Shown one piece after another: positions 15,941 to 23,613 of a DNA stretch of 64,000 nucleotides. The first letter of the stretch is position 1, and each line of letters starts with the position of its first letter. The notes under the pieces are model-generated. The model had not been told where the DNA came from. It was given only the letters and a program-made list of their open reading frames with translations, and searched no databases. Both the position numbers and the translations under genes were made by a program. Origin of the DNA: an uncultured Cellvibrio sp. (lineage in GTDB: Bacteria > Pseudomonadota > Gammaproteobacteria > Pseudomonadales > Cellvibrionaceae); NCBI GenBank assembly GCA_937958105.1, contig CALFXJ010000038.1:62001-126000 (forward strand), in the 5' to 3' direction.

Positions 15941-18262
15941 ATGAAAACCCCAATGATATTGGCCGGTCTGGGGCTGTTGGGCGCGCTGGCGATCAGCGGC
16001 TGCGGCTCCAGCTCAAATTCCAGTTCCGGCGCCAGTTCCAGCCCGGCCTCAAGCGCAGCCTCCAGCCCGACATCCAGCGCAAGCGCCAGCTCCGACCCGG
16101 GCGGCGTTGTCGATGTATCGCCCCCCAACATTCTCTTTATCGTTATGGACGACGCTGGCGTGGACCAGTTTGAAGTGATGGGCTATGGCGGAGCCGTCCC
16201 TGCCCAGACCAACAGCATCAACGCCATTGCCAACGCCGGAGTACGCTTCCGCAACACCTGGTCGATGCCCACCTGCTCACCGACCCGCTCCACCTTCTTC
16301 AACGGACTCTATCCGTTTCGCAGCGGGGTACAGAACGCCATCGTCTCCAAGGACCTCGCCAATTCCCAGGTCTCGCCCTATACCCTCACCACGCCCAAGC
16401 TGCTCAAGCAGGAAGCCGGCTATGTCAGCGCGCTTATCGGCAAGATGCACCTCACCGGCTCTGAACTGGAACCCCGCAACCACCCGCTGGGTGACGATGC
16501 CATGCGCGAACTGGGCTGGGATTACTTTGCCGGGTATCTCGATGGAGCTCCCTATCCCATCGATACCACAGCAGGCGGTGTAGCCCCGGAAGGCACCTAT
16601 CACTGCGGGTTTGTGCCTAACACCCTGGCCGATGCGGAGCATGGTGCAGATACGGGCGTCTGCTACATGGCAGACGGCGGGCATCTGGTGATGAACGACC
16701 CCGAGAGCTTTCCGCAGCCCGGACGCGCCTGCGTCGAGCGGGGCGGCATCTTCGACCCCAACGCCACCGCCTACAGCGAGACACGCTGGGCTGAGCTCAA
16801 CTTTTCCGTGCAGAACGGTTACTACACCGGAGCCTGGAAGATCAACGAACCTGACGGCAGCAATGAAACCCTGCCCGTCTCCGACCCCCGTGCCCGTGGT
16901 TATCGCACCACCCTGGAAACCAATCGAGCCATCCAGTGGATACAGCAGACCCGGGAACAGCAACCCGGCACGCCCTGGATGATGAGCCTCGGCTATTCCG
17001 CGCTCCACGCACCGCTGCAACCGCCACCCGCCTCGCTCCTGCCTCACCCGGACGCAACCCTGAGCCTGCTCGGCTGCGGCACACCAGTGGCTGCTAACCT
17101 CGCGGAACTCGGCGTGCTGCCAGCGGACCCCGTCGACCTCGCAGAATTTGCCCAGCAGCGCGCTGTAGCCCAGCACATGCTGGAAGCCATCGACCACGAG
17201 ATCGGCCGTCTGCTGGAAGAAACCGGCATAGCCATCCGACAGGAAGACGGCAGCCTGCAATACAACCCGGAAAGCAACACCGTCGTCATCATCGCCAGCG
17301 ACAACGGCACCTACATGCCCACGGTCAAACTGCCCTTCGACCCCATGCGCGCCAAAGGCTCCCTGTACCAGACCGGCATCTGGGTTCCACTGATCGTGGC
17401 CGGACCCGAATCCATCGTGAACCATCCGGATCGCGACGTACCGCATATGGTCAATACCACCGACCTCTACAGCCTGTTTCGCGAGATAGCCGGCATCGAA
17501 GAAGAACGCCTGCCGGACTGGCTGCAGCTGGACGCACAACCGGTACTGCCCTACCTCGCCGACCCCGAGCAGGACAGCATCCGCACCACCAACTTCACCG
17601 AGCAAGGCACCAACATCAGCGCTGAAACCTCCCCACCCTGCGTAATCCCCGCAGCCAACACCTGCGTCCAGATATTCCCGCAGCGCCAGGTCTGCGAAGA
17701 CCAAAGCGGCGTCTGGTACGGCCCCGGCAGCGACATCGAACCCGCCGGCATCTCCTCCTGCTGCGCCGTAAATGCCTACCTGGAAACCCAGGGAGAAAGC
17801 CCAACCGTACTCTTCCCGCGTCACCAGAGCGCACTGCGCGACACCCAATACAAACTCGTCCGCCTCAGCCGCATGGACTGCGCCACTGAAACCTACGTGG
17901 ACACAGAAGAGTTCTACGAAATCAACGAAAGCACCAACCCGGAAGAACTCAAACTCGACCGCGCCGACCTCAACCTCCTGGCCGATAAAACACCGGACGA
18001 ACTGACACCGGAACAACAAACCCACTTCACCACCCTGAGCAACGCCCTGACCGAACTGCTCAACAGCGGCATCAGCTGCCCCGGCGACGGAAACGGCGAC
18101 CTGCGCGTCGACGAAACCGACCTGGAAGAATGGACCTACTGGGCCGACCCCGAACAAGGCGGCGGACTGTCAAGCTGGTACGACCTGAATCACGACGGCC
18201 TGACCGACGAAGCGGATAAGGAGATCATTCAGGCTAATCTGGGGAATGATTGTCGGTTGTAG
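15941..18262 (+). CDS. Lipoprotein sulfatase with dockerin-like C-terminus
   Basis: Formylglycine-type sulfatase of 773 aa. It has a lipoprotein signal with ISGC (Cys21) and a ~30-residue Ser-rich linker. The alkaline phosphatase/sulfatase domain begins at NILFIVMDDAG (metal-binding Asp70-Asp71). Cys112-Ser-Pro-Thr-Arg116 is the site converted to formylglycine, and ASDNGTY supplies late metal ligands. Residues ~712-770 contain two Ca-binding loops (GDGNGDLRVDETD and DLNHDGLTDEADK) arranged like a type I dockerin, which is unusual on a lipoprotein sulfatase. The protein is longer than simple sulfatases because of inserts. The substrate, a sulfate ester of a polysaccharide or small molecule, cannot be told. 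The released sulfate would suit the nearby sulfate transporters. No maturase gene is in the window. Confidence 0.9.
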   Translation: MKTPMILAGLGLLGALAISGCGSSSNSSSGASSSPASSAASSPTSSASASSDPGGVVDVSPPNILFIVMDDAGVDQFEVMGYGGAVPAQTNSINAIANAGVRFRNTWSMPTCSPTRSTFFNGLYPFRSGVQNAIVSKDLANSQVSPYTLTTPKLLKQEAGYVSALIGKMHLTGSELEPRNHPLGDDAMRELGWDYFAGYLDGAPYPIDTTAGGVAPEGTYHCGFVPNTLADAEHGADTGVCYMADGGHLVMNDPESFPQPGRACVERGGIFDPNATAYSETRWAELNFSVQNGYYTGAWKINEPDGSNETLPVSDPRARGYRTTLETNRAIQWIQQTREQQPGTPWMMSLGYSALHAPLQPPPASLLPHPDATLSLLGCGTPVAANLAELGVLPADPVDLAEFAQQRAVAQHMLEAIDHEIGRLLEETGIAIRQEDGSLQYNPESNTVVIIASDNGTYMPTVKLPFDPMRAKGSLYQTGIWVPLIVAGPESIVNHPDRDVPHMVNTTDLYSLFREIAGIEEERLPDWLQLDAQPVLPYLADPEQDSIRTTNFTEQGTNISAETSPPCVIPAANTCVQIFPQRQVCEDQSGVWYGPGSDIEPAGISSCCAVNAYLETQGESPTVLFPRHQSALRDTQYKLVRLSRMDCATETYVDTEEFYEINESTNPEELKLDRADLNLLADKTPDELTPEQQTHFTTLSNALTELLNSGISCPGDGNGDLRVDETDLEEWTYWADPEQGGGLSSWYDLNHDGLTDEADKEIIQANLGNDCRL

Positions 18263-18634
18263 GGAGGAAGTTTTTGATAAGAGCTCGGAAAGGTTTGCGT
18301 TTTTTGCAGGCCTTTCTGGGGTTTTTGCGGGGGTAGAAAAGGTGCAGGCCTGCTCTGGATTAAAACAGGTAATTGGCTTCCTCGTCGTTGTAATTTCTAA
18401 TGCGATCACAATAAAGGATGCCGGGACGGATCATGGTTGGTGTTCTGGCTGTGTTAAAAAATCAAATCGACATTTACCTCCCATAACCCCCAGTCAGACG
18501 GCAATCTTCAACCGATCGCTGTGGCAAAGCTTTTCCGCTTGCTGGTATAGAAACCTACGTACTGTCATCTAAACCCTGATTTAGATAATGGCACGTTCCC
18601 TGCGCGTGCTCATATATACATAACGGAGGTGTAC
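18263..18634. other. Intergenic region after the sulfatase gene
   Basis: 372 bp without a convincing gene. Base composition changes here from the GC-rich left half to the AT-richer right half. There is a weak hairpin (AAAGG...CCTTT around 18288-18316) with T-rich loops that might end the sulfatase transcript, and an AT-rich stretch near 18610 just before a strong GGAGG that could hold the promoter of the next gene. I see no clear operator or RNA gene. Confidence 0.4.
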
Positions 18635-19111
18635 ATGTCAGCCATTACCCAACTAACCAGTACAGTCAATGCATTGCGATTAAAATTTACTAATAATGAG
18701 CATGCTCTGCACACCGCCAGCCAAGCCGCTGCCACCATTAACGCCGGCCCTTCGAACCCCGCTCGCCATCATGGCTGGGATCACTTTCTTCCGAAGGTTG
18801 AGGCTAATCCAGAATTTGCAAAAACCATGGCGAAAGATGTGGCTTTTATTCCAGACAAGCTCTTAGTCAATTTGAATGAGGCTCCACCGCTCAATGATGC
18901 AGAAGCCTGGCGCAGATGGACAAACCAATCAGTCGAGTTTGATAACACCGCCGCGAAGGTAACAGAGCAAAGAATTGAGATATATAACGATATGAAACTC
19001 CACGGTTCTACAGATGCAGAAATCTTCAAAGCTCTAATAGAATTTAACCACTCCCTACCCATGGACTACCAGATCAAATCTGGATTGATAAAATTAAATG
19101 CTTATGCGTAA
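18635..19111 (+). CDS. Small soluble hypothetical protein
   Basis: Predicted protein of 158 aa that I do not recognise. A strong GGAGG lies 5 nt before the ATG at 18635, so it is probably real. It has no signal peptide or membrane segment. It is mostly alpha-helical in appearance, with a polar N-terminal ~40 residues (TSTVNALRLKFTNNEHALHT) and a region WDHFLPKVEANPEFAKTMAK. It stands alone on the plus strand, converging with the minus-strand giant-protein operon. The terminator stem at 19284-19316 lies between them and could serve both directions. Confidence 0.6.
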   Translation: MSAITQLTSTVNALRLKFTNNEHALHTASQAAATINAGPSNPARHHGWDHFLPKVEANPEFAKTMAKDVAFIPDKLLVNLNEAPPLNDAEAWRRWTNQSVEFDNTAAKVTEQRIEIYNDMKLHGSTDAEIFKALIEFNHSLPMDYQIKSGLIKLNAYA

Positions 19112-19231
19112 TTCCCTGGACTCCATTGAATTTGAATGTCTTTGCCTGAGGTGATCGCTTCAATTAATTATTAATTGCATCAATGACAGCAGCATCTCGC
19201 TTGCGCCTGTCTCAGGATAGGGGAAGTGGAC

Positions 19232-19475
19232 AGGATGTGCCGAGTGACTCTCTCAACAAGCAGCACAATCTAAAAAAGAAATAAAAAACGGTAACGAATT
19301 TCCATCCGTTACCGTTTACGTTTTACTGCTTGTAGAATTGTGTCGTTACTGCAACACGTCAGGATCATTTAATAATGGATCATGCATCTCCGGGATCAAC
19401 TGATCAGTTTGACCGGGACATTCGCTTTTGGAGGGATAGCCTTTTTGCCAAGTAAGTTGTTTGGCGGTGAGCCAG
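19232..19475. repeat. 3' border direct repeat, copy 1
   Basis: About 244 bp that align without large gaps, with roughly 15% differences by eye, to 22493-22738. The repeat covers the last ~43 codons of the partner gene, the intergenic terminator and a tail starting AGGATGTGCCGAGTGA. The two copies flank the displaced tip-partner module, so recombination between them would delete exactly that module. Confidence 0.8.
19284..19316 (-). terminator. Intrinsic terminator after the second partner gene
   Basis: On the minus strand a 13-bp stem (AACGGTAACGGAT / ATTCGTTACCGTT, one G-T wobble) with a GGAA loop is followed by a run of Ts. It is a duplicate of 22545-22578. The plus-strand sequence after the stem is also T-rich, so it may stop the converging 158-aa gene too. 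Confidence 0.85.
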
Positions 19476-20395
19476 CCTTTTACAACCGATGATTCCGTAT
19501 CTTGTTTTTTATATTCCCCATCAATAAGTTTGTAATGAACAAGAAGCTCACCTATTTTAAAGAAACCTGGCACGGGATCATTAACCAATTTTGATTGATA
19601 GAGCTTTCTCCACAACACAATGTCACGTGACTGACTGCTCTCAAAACCGCCAAAGTAAAGCTTTGATATAGACCGTAATGCGGGGTACAAAACTCTCCTG
19701 TCTTTCACTTCCAGTGTGGAATAAGCAATATACGCGGGGTCACTGGATTTATTGTTGGTCAATCCTGAGTTCTGAGCTTCTTCCTGGGAAAGTTCATCGC
19801 TCAGGTAGTAATGCGCGCTGAAAATTACGTTCTTCTTTTGCGGTGAAAAAACGACAAAATCCTTGCCAATCGTTAATACGAGTTCTTGCTGTGCGTCTTC
19901 GTTAATATCACCATACCGCAATGGGTTGGCTTCCATACATCCAACACGATCTTTTAAATCTCCGGGAGACATAAAGTAGCTCGGTTCATAGTCGGGCACG
20001 ATTGCCAAGGTATCTGTGCGATTAAACTGCTCGCCATAAGCGGCTGCAATGGCTTCAGTCGCTAGAGAGTCTTCTCCGCCGATTTTTAGATGTTCTGAGT
20101 AGGGTTCGAGAGACCATGAACCGATAAGATCTCGGCTAGAATAACGCGTTGCGTATAACTTCATCCTCTCAGACAGCGAATACACAACGCCAGTATCTTC
20201 AGAATGAAGAAATGCTCTAACTACCGGGTCACCAACCGATCTTTGCCCTGTTCTAGCAACAGAAAGTGGCAAGCTTGTTTGAGCAAGCGTAGAAAGGTTC
20301 TCCATTGTTACCCCAACACCTTGACTCAAAGCCAATTCCTGCGAACTCACCGATATCGAAGCAAACAATACTGCTGATAAAAAACAATTCCTCAT
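19346..20395 (-). CDS. Second copy of the exported partner (putative immunity/inhibitor) protein
   Basis: Protein of 349 aa with an N-terminal signal peptide (FLSAVLFASISVSS), so probably periplasmic. It is paralogous to the protein at 22608-23600. They share GV-V---T---LA-TSLP at the start, a Cys in CMEANPLRYGD versus CLANTPLRYGA, DIVLWRK near residue 265, and an identical last 32 residues (including PSKSECPGQTDQLIPEMHD). The middle is strongly diverged. The ATG overlaps the stop of the upstream tip module (ATGA) and is preceded by AGGGGTGG. I infer that it inhibits or protects against the muramidase-like product encoded directly upstream. Other roles, such as cofactor or chaperone of that product, are possible. 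Confidence 0.75.
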   Translation of the reverse strand: MRNCFLSAVLFASISVSSQELALSQGVGVTMENLSTLAQTSLPLSVARTGQRSVGDPVVRAFLHSEDTGVVYSLSERMKLYATRYSSRDLIGSWSLEPYSEHLKIGGEDSLATEAIAAAYGEQFNRTDTLAIVPDYEPSYFMSPGDLKDRVGCMEANPLRYGDINEDAQQELVLTIGKDFVVFSPQKKNVIFSAHYYLSDELSQEEAQNSGLTNNKSSDPAYIAYSTLEVKDRRVLYPALRSISKLYFGGFESSQSRDIVLWRKLYQSKLVNDPVPGFFKIGELLVHYKLIDGEYKKQDTESSVVKGWLTAKQLTWQKGYPSKSECPGQTDQLIPEMHDPLLNDPDVLQ

Positions 20396-22527
20396 GGTAT
20401 AGCCACCCCTGTTACACAATCTATACGCCCTACTGGAGCTATTGGAGGCACTGCCAAAGGGTCGCCAACAGCAGCATCCAATGCATGAACCCACGTAGTT
20501 CCATTAGTCCACTCATTCTCCCCATAAGCAAAACACCAAGGCTCCGTTGTTTCTATCACACCGGCAACCGGTGGAGTCGCTGTTGGGTCAGCAGGAATAT
20601 CCTGAATAATACCATCACCATTAACATCAACACCTAAACCGCCTTGCCATACATAAGTCCTATAGGGAAGATTCAATTTATCCACATCATGCATCACTCG
20701 CATGGCATAACGCATGGATTCCGTATTAGCAAACAACTGCCGTTGCTGAGCTGTCCTCTGACGATAACTGAGCCCACGAGCAGTAATAAAGCTTGGGTCC
20801 AGAGGGGTTACCCTGTCCAATAACATATTGATCCAGGAGCGTCCTGTACCTCCACCAAAAATTGCTGCCCCCTGGTTGTAACCACCTAACCCCTTCGCCA
20901 GTAATTCGTAATCATCATCCGTATGGTTTGTTCCCGTAACAACAGAAGACACTGCCGTTGTTTCTATTTTCCTCAAGGGTGTTGCCACTGGCCATTGATA
21001 AATATCCCGATAACTCCTGCCGCCTGTGGTAGCAAATGCTCGATAAAAACTACCGCCACCACCACCGTTCTGACGAGGGACATCATCAATTGCCAGCCAT
21101 ACCGCTTTGGCAATCAGATTATGACGTGCATCATAATGATTAACCGCACTCACGCCAGCCGCGGTATAACCGGTAACCTCTTCCGCTGCGCTGCCATTTC
21201 CATCCTGTGCGCTCCCACCATAAGTGTAAGTATTCAGTAACTGGTTAAAGCCTTTACTACCTCGCTCATCACCACCACCGACAATTATTCGATAGTCAGC
21301 TTGATGCCTACCATTGGCTTCCATTTGCGCCATAGCTTTGAGAATCTGATGTCGTTCAAAGGTAGAGCCTGTCAACGTCTGTATATTGCTGTGTCTGGCT
21401 GCTGTATATGTCGGCGGGATGTTAGCGAAGCTTGGTCCGCCAGGATAATTAACGACGCCATCCCAAACCGCTTCCGCCGCCTGAATCGCATTACCAGCTT
21501 GTGCACTCGTTTGTCCGCTAGCATTCGGTTCAAGATTCGCGTAATTAATCGTAGCACTCCCCTGCCAATGTGTATGTGCCAATATAAAATGACGCCAATG
21601 CCTGCCTATTTCAGCGATGGGCTGTTCACCAGTTACCGGTCCAGTATGCATTTCTTGTGTTTCATAGACTACCGGGCCATAGCTGATGTAATTAAATCGT
21701 CCGACCATGCGCCCCACTGACGGCGTAGAAGTAACAAATCGGTTACGATCTGCAACACCCAGTCTTACGCCATATACTCCTGGTTTAGCGCTGGGCGACA
21801 TGCCAATATTCCACATTACCGCCTCCAACATCGCCACGTCGCTGCCCGTCATCGGATTACTTGGATTAGCGTGAAACTCACGAGTTTTTACACGAAAATT
21901 GGTCCGATAATCACGCGGTACGCGCAATCCATCAACACCTGATGGAATGGTATAGCGGGCATAGAGGCTCGCCTCAATACCAGTATCTGTGGTTTGGGTG
22001 CCCGCCCAGTTTGACCAGTCAGTATCACCATTGGCGTCGACCGGCTCCCAGTAAATATTGCCGTCATACAGATTACCTTGGGAATCCTCCTGTACATAAG
22101 GAATGTTAGCCTCAACCAGTGCGCAGGCATCCGCTGTTGTGTTAGTAACGCCATAACGACGGCAGAAACGCCCACGATGGCCAAAGCGCCACTCCAGCCG
22201 GGTTAATTCAGTTCCGGCTAATGACGGGGGAATATAGCGATAACGTAACCGCATGCCACCCAAGGTCCGAACACTGGGTATTTCCAGCATCGTCGCCGGT
22301 GCATTGACCGGTGTGCCCTGCTCTCCCGTTTCAAGCAAGCCAAGGATTTCAATATCCGTTTCCACAACCCCGTTGCGGTTTTCCGTGTCGCCCGGTACCT
22401 GGTAATACACATGCAACCCGTTGCGGGTAAAGGCCCACAAAAATGCAGGAAAGCATTTTTGCACGGCGAAGCCGCCCGCAGGGCGAGGCACAAGGATGTG
22501 CCGAGTGATTCCCTCGACAAGCAGCAC
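20392..22527 (-). CDS. Displaced (orphan) C-terminal module: peptidoglycan-binding plus muramidase-like domain
   Basis: An open frame of 711 codons homologous, from WAFTRNGLHVYYQVPG onward, to the last ~695 residues of the 1,634-aa protein (23614-28518). It contains DVAMLEAVMWNIGMSP...MVGRFN (like a PG_binding_1 domain), a Glu in KAMAQMEANG (Glu403), GGGDERGSKGFNQ and GLGGYNQGA. These match in order the catalytic Glu, GLMQ-like and AYNAG-like motifs of lytic transglycosylases. There is no signal peptide. The only start before the homology is a GTG at 22527 without a ribosome binding site, just beyond a terminator, and the first ~30 codons are junction sequence. It is therefore probably poorly or not expressed: a silent reserve module for recombination. 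The partner gene overlaps its stop by 4 bp. Confidence 0.65.
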   Translation of the reverse strand: MLLVEGITRHILVPRPAGGFAVQKCFPAFLWAFTRNGLHVYYQVPGDTENRNGVVETDIEILGLLETGEQGTPVNAPATMLEIPSVRTLGGMRLRYRYIPPSLAGTELTRLEWRFGHRGRFCRRYGVTNTTADACALVEANIPYVQEDSQGNLYDGNIYWEPVDANGDTDWSNWAGTQTTDTGIEASLYARYTIPSGVDGLRVPRDYRTNFRVKTREFHANPSNPMTGSDVAMLEAVMWNIGMSPSAKPGVYGVRLGVADRNRFVTSTPSVGRMVGRFNYISYGPVVYETQEMHTGPVTGEQPIAEIGRHWRHFILAHTHWQGSATINYANLEPNASGQTSAQAGNAIQAAEAVWDGVVNYPGGPSFANIPPTYTAARHSNIQTLTGSTFERHQILKAMAQMEANGRHQADYRIIVGGGDERGSKGFNQLLNTYTYGGSAQDGNGSAAEEVTGYTAAGVSAVNHYDARHNLIAKAVWLAIDDVPRQNGGGGGSFYRAFATTGGRSYRDIYQWPVATPLRKIETTAVSSVVTGTNHTDDDYELLAKGLGGYNQGAAIFGGGTGRSWINMLLDRVTPLDPSFITARGLSYRQRTAQQRQLFANTESMRYAMRVMHDVDKLNLPYRTYVWQGGLGVDVNGDGIIQDIPADPTATPPVAGVIETTEPWCFAYGENEWTNGTTWVHALDAAVGDPLAVPPIAPVGRIDCVTGVAIP
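22343..22438. repeat. 5' border direct repeat, orphan copy
   Basis: 96 nt identical at 92 positions to 25601-25696, ending sharply at GGCCCAC. Both copies encode the same reading frame (RNGLHVYYQVPG and following). Beyond the repeat in the upstream direction the two sequences share nothing, which marks the break point of the displaced module. Confidence 0.9.
22438..22502. repeat. Hairpin-rich junction sequence at the orphan module border
   Basis: Directly at the break point lie CAAAAATGC-AGGAAA-GCATTTTTG (22438-22461), a GC-rich stretch (GGCGAAGCCGCCCGCAGGGC) and GGCACA-AGGA-TGTGCC (22487-22502). The composition differs from both sides. The second hairpin overlaps the start of the 3' border repeat. 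It may be a remnant of a dispersed repeat or a recombination site; I could not assign it to a known element. Confidence 0.55.
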
Positions 22528-22738
22528 AATCTGAAAGAAGAAATAAAAAACGGTAACGAATTTTCATTCGTTACCGTTTACGTTTTACCGCCTATTGATT
22601 TATTTCGTTACTGCAACACGTCAGGATCATTTAGCAATGGATCATGCATCTCAGGAATTAACTGATCAGTTTGGCCGGGACATTCACTTTTAGAAGGATA
22701 GCCTTTTGACCAAGTAAGCTGTTTGGTAGTAAGCCATG
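22493..22738. repeat. 3' border direct repeat, copy 2
   Basis: Counterpart of 19232-19475: tail AGGATGTGCCGAGTGA, terminator stem, and the last ~43 codons of the first partner gene. The copies are the same length to within a few bases. Confidence 0.8.
22545..22578 (-). terminator. Intrinsic terminator after the first partner gene
   Basis: On the minus strand a perfect 13-bp stem AACGGTAACGAAT / ATTCGTTACCGTT with a GAAA tetraloop is followed by TTTTTTA. It lies 30 bp after the stop of the gene at 22608-23600 and should end the giant operon, leaving the orphan module downstream without read-through. Confidence 0.92.
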
Positions 22739-23600
22739 TTTTGATGGTGGCTTCTTCGGTATCCTGTTTCTGATATGTGCCTTCGATGAATTTATAATGA
22801 CGCACAACTTCTTTTTTGAGTTCAAATCCTTTTATGGGATCTTCCTGTAAACGAGATTCGTATCGTTTACGCCAAACCAAAATATCAAGCTCCTCATCTC
22901 CATCAAAATCATCAAAATAAACTTTTGCATAAGCTCGACGACCTACCCCACCAATACGCCCCAACGCATCAGAAAGGTATTGCACTTTGCTGCCCGGAGG
23001 TGCCTCCACAGAATCTTGCAGGGCCAATCGGGCAGAAAATTCAATGGCAGCAGACTGCGGAGAAAACAGTATCCAATCAAGTTGCTGGTCATTCTTTCCC
23101 ATGTAAATAACCAAACTATCCTTGCCATTATTTTCCAAAGCACCATATCGCAAAGGCGTATTCGCCAAGCAACCTAATGAGCTCGTATTAAGTAAACGTT
23201 CATGAGCATATAAATGCCAAACATCACCCTCTGAGGCACCTTCCATGTCATAAATAGACGCAACTTCTTTATCGATTAACTCGGTAGGCCAGCGAGTGAG
23301 GAGCCAGCCCGGATTAAACTGCTTTGTATTTACGTTAAAAAATACCACCCTACCGTCTGCCTTTAATGCATAGTATTCACCATCAATATCAGATTGAATA
23401 AAAGCTAGCGGTGACGAAGTATTTTCTGGGCAAGGATTATTCCATCCACAAAAAGACGCTGCATACGGCAAGCTTGTGGCTGCAAGATCCATAATGGTTT
23501 GGTCATTAACGCTGACTCCCTTTTCCAGTTGGATTTGGGAATATACCGATGAGCAGGACAAAAGAAAGCTTATTGAAAATATATACAATATTGATTTCAT
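22608..23600 (-). CDS. Putative envelope lipoprotein partner (immunity/inhibitor candidate) of the muramidase-like protein
   Basis: Protein of 330 aa of no recognised family. Its leader MKSILYIFSISFLLSC suggests lipoprotein export with Cys16, though Leu at -2 makes the lipobox less typical. Mid-protein there is an acidic Ca-loop-like motif FDDFDGDEELDILVWRK, reminiscent of FG-GAP/VCBS repeats. The C-terminal ~60 residues are almost identical to those of the protein at 19346-20395. The ATG at 23600 has GGAG 7 nt upstream and lies 13 bp after the stop of the 1,634-aa gene, so they are cotranscribed. Each copy of the tip domain is followed by its own diverged copy of this gene, which is the reason for proposing an immunity role. 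Confidence 0.8.
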   Translation of the reverse strand: MKSILYIFSISFLLSCSSVYSQIQLEKGVSVNDQTIMDLAATSLPYAASFCGWNNPCPENTSSPLAFIQSDIDGEYYALKADGRVVFFNVNTKQFNPGWLLTRWPTELIDKEVASIYDMEGASEGDVWHLYAHERLLNTSSLGCLANTPLRYGALENNGKDSLVIYMGKNDQQLDWILFSPQSAAIEFSARLALQDSVEAPPGSKVQYLSDALGRIGGVGRRAYAKVYFDDFDGDEELDILVWRKRYESRLQEDPIKGFELKKEVVRHYKFIEGTYQKQDTEEATIKTWLTTKQLTWSKGYPSKSECPGQTDQLIPEMHDPLLNDPDVLQ

Positions 23601-23613
23601 CAAATTACTCCAG

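Noticed and set aside
16277..18157. Long antisense open frame (626 codons, minus strand) opposite the sulfatase gene
   Set aside because: It lies wholly within a GC-rich gene whose codon pattern keeps the opposite frame open. The product is low-complexity (Gly/Val/Ala/Phe rich) without domains, signal peptide or ribosome binding site.
22411..22665. 84-codon plus-strand frame crossing the module junction
   Set aside because: It runs through the hairpin junction and the terminator stem and has no ribosome binding site. Its existence is explained by the repeat sequence.
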